DNA of 6,155 nucleotides from assembly GCA_937873665.1 (NCBI GenBank), contig CALMYW010000057.1, positions 1 to 6,155 on the forward strand. The letters are read 5' to 3'. Positions within the stretch are counted from its first letter, which is position 1. The number at the start of each line of letters is the position of its first letter. This document shows positions 1 to 6,155 of the stretch, in pieces. Below the pieces are notes generated by a model that was given only the letters and a program-made list of their open reading frames with translations, did not search any database and was not told the origin of the DNA. This stretch comes from an uncultured Sphingorhabdus sp. (GTDB lineage Bacteria > Pseudomonadota > Alphaproteobacteria > Sphingomonadales > Sphingomonadaceae). Made by a program: the position numbers and the translations under genes.

Positions 1-93
1 TCCAAAGCCCGCGCCGCCAAGGCCGCTCAAGCCGAAGCTACGGCGCATCTCGATCAGTTGCTGCCGGCGATGCTCAACGAGGTGTTCGGCTGA
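1..93 (+). CDS. C-terminal end of a probable type I restriction specificity subunit (HsdS), partial
   Basis: An open frame enters from the left edge and stops at TGA (91-93), giving 30 residues. The piece begins with an Ala/Lys/Gln/Glu-rich helix and ends in LDQLLPAMLNEVFG. Many HsdS proteins end in a similar coiled-coil helix followed by a 'LLPAxLxxxF' tail, and this is the basis of the call. HsdS directs DNA recognition by the type I restriction-modification complex with HsdM and HsdR. The rest of the gene, including its target-recognition domains, lies outside the window, so its specificity cannot be read. It converges on zorD with 30 bp between the stops. Another helical protein could end this way, so the call is moderate, but a real protein end here is likely because its stop fits neatly against the zorD end. 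Confidence 0.6.
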   Translation, partial: SKARAAKAAQAEATAHLDQLLPAMLNEVFG

Positions 94-103
94 GAGAGAA
101 CTC

Positions 104-125
104 AGGGCGCGTTGAGCTGCGCCCT
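104..125. terminator. Probable bidirectional terminator hairpin between convergent genes
   Basis: A perfect 7-bp inverted repeat, AGGGCGC (104-110) and GCGCCCT (119-125), encloses an 8-base loop. It sits in the 30-bp gap between the plus-strand stop (91-93) and the zorD stop (TAG, 124-126), and its right arm overlaps the zorD stop codon. After the stem the minus-strand transcript runs into a pyrimidine-rich stretch (GAGTTCTCTCT). The plus-strand side has no clear U-tract. It therefore looks better suited to ending the zor message, with weaker action on the opposing gene. Function is inferred from position and symmetry. Confidence 0.5.
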
Positions 126-3100
126 ATTCGTCCCACAGCGTCACCGTGCATTCGCTTTCGGTGTTCATGAACCCGTCCACGCCGCTGGTCAGGTTCCACG
201 CCAGTCGCTCGCCTTCCGGCAGGTGTGCTTCAACCCAACGGTCGTGAAACCGGCGGTCCTCGCCGCGCGATTTCAACTCCAGCATCAAAGGCACGCGGCC
301 CATGAAGCGACGATCCCATTCACGCTCCATCTCGTCTGCAGCGCGTTGGGTGGTCTCGTAATTGTCGTTCCGCGCGCTCTCGGCGTCCCAGGCAATCACC
401 GTAACCCGCGAAATGCCGGGAACCTTGCGGGCCAGATGCGTTGCAAAATCAGCGGTCAAAAGCCGGTTTCTCCGCCCGGCCAGCGCATAGGGATCGCGAA
501 TGACGAGGTGCTCGATCGCCCGGTTGGCCAAGTTGCCCGCAAAGATTTCCCACTCGCGGTCGTCGCCCGGGTTGTAGCGAACCATTCTCGGCACTTTCCG
601 CTGTGGCGCCGCAGACTGCTGGACGCGCGCAGACAAGACAGGTCGCTCGGTATGAGGCGGAGTGGACGGTTCTTCTGGCGCCAACGGTCCCGAATCGAGC
701 GTTTCATCGCTTCGTTGCTGCGCATCGGTTGGAGCAAGCTCACCCTGCTCGAACAGGCTTTCGAACAGGCTGTCGAGATCACCATCCGTTTCACCCGGCA
801 TCAGCAACTGCGCGCTCAGGCCACGCTTGCGCTCCATCAGTTGATCGAGCTTGAAATCAAAGCTGGCGTCACGCAGCGCGGGATCGGGGTGAACTGCCAG
901 CGGTATATGCACCGTCACATCACGGGTCTGGCCGATGCGATACACGCGGTCTGTTGCCTGATCCTCGATTGCCGGGTTCCACCAGCGTGAGGCGTGAATG
1001 ACATGGTTTGCCGCCGTGAGCGTCAGGCCGACGCCGCCCGCCTTTGGCGAGAGTATCAGCACATCAAACCCGGCCGGGCGGCTCTGAAACTCGTTGACGA
1101 TCTGCTGGCGCACCTGCGGGCCGACACCGCCATGGATGCGGGCAACGGGATGACCGATGCCGAACCGATGGCGAATTTCACCGGCAAGGCGGGCCTGCAT
1201 CGCAAGGTCTTCGCAGAAGACCAGCGCCTTTTCCTCCGCTGCCTTGATCTGCTCCAGAGCAGAGAAAACAGCCTTCATTCGGGCCGAATTGGCCGGTTCG
1301 AATTCCGGATCATCTCGGCTGCCAGGATAGAGCGATGCACCCCGTAGTTCGTGCAGCACCTTCAGCATCAGGCCGCGTTGACCGCTGCCGCGGAGCATCA
1401 TCGCCTGTTCGATCGCGCGGGAATATCGCTCTGCCTGGACGGGCGGCATTTCAATCTGGTGCTTCACGATGCGCTTCTGCGGCAGACCGTCGAGCACCTC
1501 GCTCTTCATGCGCCGGAGCATGACAGGGGGGCGTCCTTCCTGCCGATCGACCAGCAGACCTCGCAATTCAGCCAAGGCATTTGCGTCGTCGTCCGGATAG
1601 AGCCGTTCGAAGTCGCGGCTCGCTCCAAGCAGCTTTGGCCAGGACCAATCCATGATGGTCCAGAGGTCCTGCAATCGGTTCTCTACCGGAGTGCCGGTCA
1701 TCGCAATGCGGAACCGTGCGTTCACAGTTGTGGCCGCCCGGCGGATCTGGCTGGTGGCGTTCTTGATCTTCTGCGCCTCATCGCAGACCGCGACGGCAAA
1801 CCGCTGGCGCGCAAAGCTCATGTGGTAGTCGCGCAGCGTCTCATAGGTAGTGAGCACCACGCCATAACCGTCGAACGCGCTTGTCGAGAGTTGCGCTGCC
1901 CCAGACTGGGTGTCGCGACCACGGCCTTGCCGAAGCAGGCCAAGGTTGCTGCCAAAGGCTGTCAACACCTCTCCGAGCGCACCTTCATCGAGGTGGATGC
2001 GCATTTCCTGACGCCAATTTTCGAGGAGACCAGTTGGCGCCACGATCAAGAACGGTTCCTTGACCCCTTGATCGTGGCGAAGCCAGGCAAGAAAAGCCAA
2101 GAGCTGATACGTCTTGCCAAGGCCCATGTCGTCGGCAAGCAGGACGCCAGGCAAGCGGTTTGCCCATGCTTCTGCCAGCCAGTTGAAGCCAGTGCGTTGG
2201 TGGTCTTTAGGCGTGCTGACTACCGCTCCCGGGAACCGAGGGGCGGAGAATGACTGGGCAGCCCCGAGGGCGCTTTCCTCGTATTCAACGTGTTCGAAGT
2301 TTTCCGATACGGTCAGGAACAGTGGGCCCGGCAGCAGGTCGCTGTCGTCGACCTCCGGCTTCTCGAGAAACTCCTGTGTCAGCCGATCACGCAAACTCCG
2401 AAGAGCATCAAGCGCCTGCGTCGTCGCGGGCACCGTCTTGCCGCCGATCTCGACACTTTCCTGCTCTCTGGCGACAGCTGCCTCGAGAGTATCAATTGCC
2501 GAATCAAGTTGGTCGGGTTCGATGTCGATCTGTTCGCCGTTGGGCGGGTCGCCGATGTACAAGCCAAAGCTCTCCGGCAGCCAGCTATTCGGCTTAGGCT
2601 TGATCCAGGGCAGCACCGGCTTGCGCCAGATGTCGATGCCGTTGACCCGCTCAGAATACTGCTGGGTCTCGATGAACAGAGCGCTGACAGCATCATCGGC
2701 CAAAGCGCCCTCTGGCAACGCTTCCGAAATGTAGCGACGCGGACTGAGCGCAAATTTGCGTCGGCTGTCCTCGTCGAGCCCTTGCGCCCGGTGAACGATT
2801 TCAAGCGCCCGCTTCAGTTCGGGGTCCAAGTAGACGATCGTGCTATCGTCTAGCCGGTAGGCGTTGAGGGCGCGATCAGACGCCCGAAATCGCTCGATGA
2901 ACTTCTGCTGGAGCGACGATGGAAGCAATCCATCGTCGTCGCTGTCGGGCACTTCGCCCTCTTGGGCCGCAGCGCGTCGTGCGCGACTGAAGAGGATCGG
3001 GTCAAAGTCGAATTTGCCGCCCGCTGTCTTCAAGTCCAAGGAGAAACCGGCAGCGTAGCTGATGCGCAATCGCTTCAAAAAACCATCGGGATGAAGAATG

Positions 3101-3654
3101 TCACCCTCGGATGCACCGAGCGTCTCGCGCAGCCTCGACATTGCGTATTGCTGAGCGGGAGCACGGACCGGTTCGGTCACTGCCCGGACCGTCTCAATCG
3201 TCGACCACAAGGGCTCGGCGGCACGCCATTCTTGCCCGTTATACCGCACCCGGCCTTCGGTTGGCACTACGCGGGCAGCAAGTCCGCCTGGCCGGACCCA
3301 GCGAGTTTCCACCTTGAAACCAGGGCGCCCGAAAATGCCGGACGTTTCTATTTCGAGTTGAATGCGGATAGCGGGTGGCAAAGCGAGGGCCGCCGCCTCC
3401 TGCTCTGAAAGGCCCGCAACCAAGGCATAGGCGAGGGTAACAGACCCGTCCAGCTCGGGAGAAACTAGCGGTGCATCATTCCCATCACGGCTGTCGTTGG
3501 CCCAGCGGTCGAGGAGGTCTGCGGCAATGACTCGCGAAGCGATTGGCCCATGCAGTGTCCAGTCTTCGAATGGCACCACCGCGCCGTTCTCATCGCTCAG
3601 TACAAGACGCTCACCAGTAGAGGTGGCATGAGATGCAAATGTCACCACCCCCAC
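124..3654 (-). CDS. zorD: ZorD, SNF2-family helicase/ATPase effector of type I Zorya
   Basis: This 1176-residue cytoplasmic protein is the presumed DNA-acting effector of the Zorya system. Residues 1 to about 470 form a large N-terminal part with no motif I recognise, including an acidic stretch (PDSDDDG, 236-242). A full SNF2-type motor follows: Walker A DDMGLGKT (508-515, Lys514), Walker B DEAQ (625-628), motif III TGTPVENRL (653-661), motif V region GGVGLTLTAANHVIH (873-887) and motif VI QATDRVYRIGQ (899-909) with Arg903 and Arg906. All key ATPase residues are intact. A low-complexity Pro/Glu/Ser linker (about 970-1025) leads to a C-terminal domain (about 1034-1176) with DPY (1054-1056) and HDR (1137-1139), which resembles MIT_C/PLD-like domains. 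An ELK triplet (1126-1128) leaves a PD-(D/E)XK-type nuclease possible. The start is GTG at 3652-3654, overlapping zorC by 13 bp, with GAAGGG 9 bases upstream. Further in-frame GTGs at codons 3 and 4 are alternatives. Confidence 0.93.
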   Translation of the reverse strand: MGVVTFASHATSTGERLVLSDENGAVVPFEDWTLHGPIASRVIAADLLDRWANDSRDGNDAPLVSPELDGSVTLAYALVAGLSEQEAAALALPPAIRIQLEIETSGIFGRPGFKVETRWVRPGGLAARVVPTEGRVRYNGQEWRAAEPLWSTIETVRAVTEPVRAPAQQYAMSRLRETLGASEGDILHPDGFLKRLRISYAAGFSLDLKTAGGKFDFDPILFSRARRAAAQEGEVPDSDDDGLLPSSLQQKFIERFRASDRALNAYRLDDSTIVYLDPELKRALEIVHRAQGLDEDSRRKFALSPRRYISEALPEGALADDAVSALFIETQQYSERVNGIDIWRKPVLPWIKPKPNSWLPESFGLYIGDPPNGEQIDIEPDQLDSAIDTLEAAVAREQESVEIGGKTVPATTQALDALRSLRDRLTQEFLEKPEVDDSDLLPGPLFLTVSENFEHVEYEESALGAAQSFSAPRFPGAVVSTPKDHQRTGFNWLAEAWANRLPGVLLADDMGLGKTYQLLAFLAWLRHDQGVKEPFLIVAPTGLLENWRQEMRIHLDEGALGEVLTAFGSNLGLLRQGRGRDTQSGAAQLSTSAFDGYGVVLTTYETLRDYHMSFARQRFAVAVCDEAQKIKNATSQIRRAATTVNARFRIAMTGTPVENRLQDLWTIMDWSWPKLLGASRDFERLYPDDDANALAELRGLLVDRQEGRPPVMLRRMKSEVLDGLPQKRIVKHQIEMPPVQAERYSRAIEQAMMLRGSGQRGLMLKVLHELRGASLYPGSRDDPEFEPANSARMKAVFSALEQIKAAEEKALVFCEDLAMQARLAGEIRHRFGIGHPVARIHGGVGPQVRQQIVNEFQSRPAGFDVLILSPKAGGVGLTLTAANHVIHASRWWNPAIEDQATDRVYRIGQTRDVTVHIPLAVHPDPALRDASFDFKLDQLMERKRGLSAQLLMPGETDGDLDSLFESLFEQGELAPTDAQQRSDETLDSGPLAPEEPSTPPHTERPVLSARVQQSAAPQRKVPRMVRYNPGDDREWEIFAGNLANRAIEHLVIRDPYALAGRRNRLLTADFATHLARKVPGISRVTVIAWDAESARNDNYETTQRAADEMEREWDRRFMGRVPLMLELKSRGEDRRFHDRWVEAHLPEGERLAWNLTSGVDGFMNTESECTVTLWDE
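2914..2938. repeat. Perfect 10-bp inverted repeat inside zorD
   Basis: CGACGATGGA (2914-2923) and TCCATCGTCG (2929-2938) are exact reverse complements around a 5-base loop (AGCAA). The repeat falls in the codons for the acidic Asp-rich stretch and the residues just after it, around 239-247. In the zorD message it would form a stable hairpin. No U-tract follows, so it is not a standard terminator. It may simply result from GAC/GAT codons facing TCC/TCG serine codons. Confidence 0.55.
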
Positions 3655-5057
3655 AGATCGGCACCCTTCGGTCCAGAATACTGAATTCCAGTTTCCTGCT
3701 TTATGAAGTCAGAAAACTTACGATACCACTTTCCGATGTGCGACATGGACTTCACCGGCACATGATTTATTTTCGCGTAGTTGTATCCAGATGACCTATC
3801 CAGGTTCTTCCCGTAATATTTTTTGGCATAAAGGGCTGGCGTGTTTGGATCTTTCCAAAAGCGCACCGCGCCAACGTGGCTCCAGTCTGCGATCACGAGA
3901 TCGCCAATCTTCATCAGCAATGCCGAATGCCCGGGATCGATGTTGCTGCCGTCCACCTTTCCAAAATCATTCGGCGTAATCCCCGATATCCTTTTGACGT
4001 GCCGCTCCGCTTGAGTGCCAAGGATGCACCAGGCATCACTGATGGCTCCGGTTGTCAGATATGCATTCCAGAACGCCCGGCGCGCTTTCCAGTGATCCTT
4101 ACGCTCTGTCGTATCGGCAATGATTTCGAAAAACAGCTCAACCGACCTTTCCGTGAGCCAGCGATTCAACAATCTGAACACGTCAGTCGCGTCGGTGATT
4201 TGGTATTTCTTGGAAAGGGCGTTCGCCCGCGAAAGCCATTGATTGCTATTGGTTCGGGGGTCACCGAATTCCTTGATCAGGAAAATTCGGATCATATCCT
4301 TGTGCTGAATGGGCGCCGAGCGATCCACCCAAGGTTTGAGCAAAGCATAAGCGATGAGCCCCGCATTCCCTTGGATTGCTCCGGCACCCAGTCCTTCTGC
4401 CAATTGGAGTATGGTTTCAGCTTCGTCGCGTATGACTGAATCCGAGTGCCCGCTGATTGAACGGCGGCTGCGGTCAAGCAGGAGCGCACTGAAGGCCGCT
4501 TCCACAACCCCGCCCTGCATATCTCGCAAGCTTAGCTTTGCCTGGCGGAGGAGAGCGTCTCTCCTTTCAACATCCAACAACATTAGGCCCAACGATTTTG
4601 GCCCGCCATCGCAATCCCATATGGGCAATGCCGAACTGATCTCAGTCCAGGGTGTGCCCAAGGTAGCCACCCTCGACGCACAGAATTGCCCCAAATAAGC
4701 AAAAATTGGCTCATCGGGCCTGAACCTGTTCCAATAGGCTCGTGCCAGTCTCCTGTCCAAAGTGCGTTTGGACAAAGCGGCGCAATGATGGACGAGTCCA
4801 GCAACGTAGCCTTGGAGTTCCGGAAAATCCCAAATTTCCGTCGCTAATCGCCGCAGGTCTTTGCGGGACAATCTCGACGGCTCAGCAGGATCGATCCGAT
4901 CGATAAAAGCTCGCCAAGGCTCTGGATCGACACGGGTATCGAGACCGATCGAGCCCCAATCACGGGTTACCTTGATAAGCGCACGTATGTGCGGAGGTGG
5001 CGGTAACGCCAGCCCACCAATTTCCCATTTCCGGGCTATCGCATTCAGGCCCGGCAT
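3642..5057 (-). CDS. zorC: ZorC, EH-signature protein of type I Zorya
   Basis: This 471-residue soluble protein has no signal peptide or membrane helix. It is mostly predicted-helical, Arg/Trp/Leu-rich and basic at the C-terminus. The region at about 320-400 matches the EH_Signature family: an HWKARRAFWNAYL segment (322-334), ILGTQAERHVKR with Glu351, then HSALLMKIGDLVIADWSHVG with His377 and His394. From memory, the residues shown to be essential in E. coli ZorC are E400 and H443. Glu351 and His394 have the same 43-residue spacing, so they are the likely equivalents. ZorC is thought to act with ZorD on phage DNA and to bind DNA itself; its chemistry is not settled. The protein is shorter than the E. 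coli form as I recall it (about 560 residues). The ATG shares its A with the zorB stop (TGATG), and I see no strong Shine-Dalgarno sequence, which points to translational coupling. The 3' half is AT-richer than zorD. Confidence 0.9.
   Translation of the reverse strand: MPGLNAIARKWEIGGLALPPPPHIRALIKVTRDWGSIGLDTRVDPEPWRAFIDRIDPAEPSRLSRKDLRRLATEIWDFPELQGYVAGLVHHCAALSKRTLDRRLARAYWNRFRPDEPIFAYLGQFCASRVATLGTPWTEISSALPIWDCDGGPKSLGLMLLDVERRDALLRQAKLSLRDMQGGVVEAAFSALLLDRSRRSISGHSDSVIRDEAETILQLAEGLGAGAIQGNAGLIAYALLKPWVDRSAPIQHKDMIRIFLIKEFGDPRTNSNQWLSRANALSKKYQITDATDVFRLLNRWLTERSVELFFEIIADTTERKDHWKARRAFWNAYLTTGAISDAWCILGTQAERHVKRISGITPNDFGKVDGSNIDPGHSALLMKIGDLVIADWSHVGAVRFWKDPNTPALYAKKYYGKNLDRSSGYNYAKINHVPVKSMSHIGKWYRKFSDFIKQETGIQYSGPKGADLWGW
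3643..3669 (-). promoter_or_regulatory. zorD translation-initiation region with GTG cluster
   Basis: On the minus strand a GAAGGG purine run is followed, 9 bases on, by GTG (3652-3654). Two more in-frame GTG codons follow at 3646-3648 and 3643-3645, with a GGG codon between the first and second. All lie inside the last codons of zorC. The first GTG has the best spacing from GAAGGG, but the true start is uncertain by up to three codons. There is no in-frame ATG at this point, so initiation is probably weaker than for zorB and zorC. Confidence 0.5.
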
Positions 5058-5059
5058 CA
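5055..5059 (-). promoter_or_regulatory. Stop-start overlap TGATG coupling zorB to zorC
   Basis: The zorB stop TGA and the zorC start ATG share one A. The 25 bases upstream hold no good purine-rich ribosome site, so zorC is probably translated by ribosomes that terminate on zorB. This fits proteins made in linked amounts. Confidence 0.6.
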
Positions 5060-5833
5060 GTGGGAACTCAACATTTTGCTGGCTTTTTGAGCCGCATCGC
5101 TTTTCGGTGTGGCCATTATGAAGCGAAGATCGATCCGCCGATGTCGGGCTTTTTCCGCTTCGGGCAATGGATTGCCCGCATTGTCTGTGACAGGACGGTG
5201 AGGGCCATAGCCAGCAACTCCCAACACAGGCGTGGGGTGCACGTCATCGCCGTTGGTCAGCTTGTCCAAACCGGGCTGCGCCTGAGTCAAAGCGAGATAT
5301 GTCCGTGTAGCGCGGCGTGCCGATAGGTCGAGGTTCCCCAAGCCGGTCAAATCTCCCCTGATTGGATCTCCGTCGGTGTGCCCTTCAACAAGCAGGGTGT
5401 CGATCTTGTGCGACTCTTCCGTTCGCGCACAATGGATGACGTTTGGCGCGGTTGATTTCGTATAGCAGGGTAAACGGTCCGCCAGGATGTCGGCCACTGT
5501 CTTGATTGCAGCTTGTCCACGGTCGCTGAGTTCGTACTCGTTGGATTCGAAGAGAACCTCCTCCGGCAATCGCAGGATGCCTGTCTCCGTGTCTATGACA
5601 ACATCGACACCGGGAAGCTTGTGTTCGATGTCCTTTTCGAGCTGTTCGAGAAGCTTTTTGCGAGCTTCGCCAGCGCCAACAAGATAATCCTCTTTCTGCT
5701 TAAACGTGACCGCAAAATACACCAATAGAATGATAAAAACGAAGAGGAGCCCGACTAACATATCGGACATAGATATGAAGTAGCTTTCTTCTTCGACTTC
5801 AGATTGGCGCCGGCGAGCGGATATTTCGCTCAT
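5057..5833 (-). CDS. zorB: ZorB, MotB/OmpA-like stator subunit of the Zorya motor
   Basis: This 258-residue single-pass inner-membrane protein has a short charged cytoplasmic N-terminus (1-20), a transmembrane helix at about 24-44 and a periplasmic OmpA/MotB-like domain (about 85-240). Asp24 in SMSDMLVGLLFVF sits at the start of the helix, where MotB-type stators carry the proton-binding aspartate. The peptidoglycan-binding domain shows LFESNEYELSDRG (94-106), VEGHTDGDP (149-157), NLDLSARRA (167-175), VAGYGPHRPV (206-215) and the terminal RRIDLRF (232-238), all typical of the OmpA-C fold. Cys123 and Cys135 lie in the periplasmic domain and could form a disulfide. ZorB pairs with ZorA to form the ion-driven motor and anchors it to the cell wall. 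Its ATG lies one base after the zorA stop (TGACATG). The MotB likeness alone would be ambiguous, but the zorC and zorD neighbours settle the identity. Confidence 0.95.
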   Translation of the reverse strand: MSEISARRRQSEVEEESYFISMSDMLVGLLFVFIILLVYFAVTFKQKEDYLVGAGEARKKLLEQLEKDIEHKLPGVDVVIDTETGILRLPEEVLFESNEYELSDRGQAAIKTVADILADRLPCYTKSTAPNVIHCARTEESHKIDTLLVEGHTDGDPIRGDLTGLGNLDLSARRATRTYLALTQAQPGLDKLTNGDDVHPTPVLGVAGYGPHRPVTDNAGNPLPEAEKARHRRIDLRFIMATPKSDAAQKASKMLSSH

Positions 5834-5834
5834 G

Positions 5835-6155
5835 TCACGACTTCAACTTTTCTAGAAGGGACGATATCTCGTCGGCTAGATCTTCAAGCGGCTCCAAGGC
5901 ATCCCGTAGATTGCTTACCGCCTTAGCCAATTCGCCATCCAGCTCCCCAACTTGTTGGTTCACTGCTGTGGCGTGCTGGGCGGTTGCGGAGATCAAACCA
6001 TCCAACGTCTTACCCAAAGATTCGTCAACCTGATTGAACCGTCCTTCATAGCTCGACCATGCCGTCTCAGCAGAACTGGCGGTTGCTATGAGCTGGCCGG
6101 TGAGTTCCTCTGCTGCCTGTTCGTGTGATTTGAGAGCGGTCGAGATGGATGCAGC
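5835..6155 (-). CDS. zorA: ZorA, C-terminal cytoplasmic tail, partial (5' end beyond the window)
   Basis: The reading frame is open from the right edge to the TGA at 5835-5837, giving 106 residues. No start codon needs to be assumed: the TTG at 6015-6017 is an ordinary internal Leu codon. The fragment is rich in Ala, Ser, Glu, Gln and Leu, has no proline until close to the end and no hydrophobic membrane segment. It ends in a leucine-spaced amphipathic run (LRDALEPLEDLADEISSLL). This fits the long helical tail of ZorA, which extends from the MotA-like membrane part into the cytoplasm and links motor activity to the effectors. The membrane helices lie outside the window, so the name depends on position directly before zorB and on the coiled-coil character. 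Full-length ZorA is roughly 700 residues in type I systems, as I recall. Confidence 0.85.
   Translation of the reverse strand, partial: AASISTALKSHEQAAEELTGQLIATASSAETAWSSYEGRFNQVDESLGKTLDGLISATAQHATAVNQQVGELDGELAKAVSNLRDALEPLEDLADEISSLLEKLKS

Larger units (their letters stand above)
124..6155 (-). other. Type I Zorya antiphage operon zorABCD (zorA truncated by the window edge)
   Basis: Four genes on one strand abut or overlap: zorA and zorB are separated by 1 bp, zorB and zorC share 1 bp, and zorC and zorD share 13 bp. There is no room for internal intergenic promoters or terminators, so one transcript from the right is expected, ending at the hairpin at 104-125. Presence of zorC and zorD and absence of the HNH gene zorE mark type I. 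The promoter and any regulator are not visible. Confidence 0.9.

Noticed and set aside
112..990. Long open frame of 292 codons on the plus strand
   Set aside because: It lies wholly antisense to the zorD C-terminus, has no recognisable domain and a His/Arg/Gln-rich composition typical of antisense frames of GC-rich genes.
1351..2253. Open frame of 300 codons on the plus strand
   Set aside because: It is antisense to the zorD helicase core, whose motifs are all intact on the other strand; no independent coding signs.
2114..2853. Overlapping plus-strand open frames of 187-206 codons
   Set aside because: They are antisense to zorD, Ser/Arg-rich, and without motifs or convincing ribosome sites.
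3876..4439. Plus-strand open frame of 187 codons opposite zorC
   Set aside because: It is antisense to the conserved EH region of zorC, with no recognisable protein features.
5057..5833. Flagellar motB or a Pal/OmpA-family envelope gene
   Set aside because: The fold is shared, but the following EH-signature and SNF2 genes and the tight operon fit Zorya, and no flagellar or Tol-Pal gene is present.
5835..6017. Small separate 60-residue gene upstream of zorB
   Set aside because: The apparent start is a TTG Leu codon and the frame continues open to the right edge, so it is the end of zorA.
1..6155. CRISPR array, tRNA, rRNA, insertion sequence or attachment site
   Set aside because: No spaced direct repeats, RNA gene sequence, transposase frame or terminal repeats were seen; the window is nearly all coding.

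Overview
The window is one compact antiphage defence locus. Its minus strand carries the 3' part of a type I Zorya operon, read from the right edge to the left: zorA (C-terminal 106 codons only), zorB, zorC and zorD. These fill positions 124-6155 with almost no intergenic DNA. Zorya is a known defence system. The type I assignment rests on a MotB-like ZorB, an EH-signature ZorC and a SNF2-type helicase ZorD in the canonical order, with no HNH gene as in type II.

At the left edge, positions 1-93 on the plus strand hold the last 30 codons of a protein. Its end resembles the C-terminus of a type I restriction specificity subunit (HsdS). It converges on zorD with only 30 bp between the two stop codons. 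A GC-rich 7-bp inverted repeat in the junction overlaps the zorD stop and looks like a shared terminator. A restriction gene beside a Zorya operon suggests a defence island.

How the parts probably work together, from knowledge of the family: ZorA and ZorB form an inner-membrane, MotA/MotB-like proton-driven motor. The ZorB OmpA-like domain anchors to peptidoglycan, and the long ZorA helical tail projects into the cytoplasm. The motor is thought to sense envelope disturbance during phage infection and to recruit the soluble effectors ZorC (DNA-associated) and ZorD (ATPase/nuclease-type effector) against incoming DNA. The tight junctions (TGACATG, TGATG and a 13-bp overlap) indicate one polycistronic, translationally coupled message. 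Its promoter lies beyond the right edge.

The host is probably a Gram-negative proteobacterium: the sequence is moderately GC-rich, ZorB has a peptidoglycan-binding domain, and the neighbour is hsdS-like. The sequence does not fix the genus. Base composition is uneven, with the end of zorC much more AT-rich than most of zorD. The least conventional parts are the ZorD C-terminus, which looks more like a MIT_C/phospholipase-D-like domain than a standard nuclease, a short ZorC, and a periplasmic cysteine pair in ZorB.
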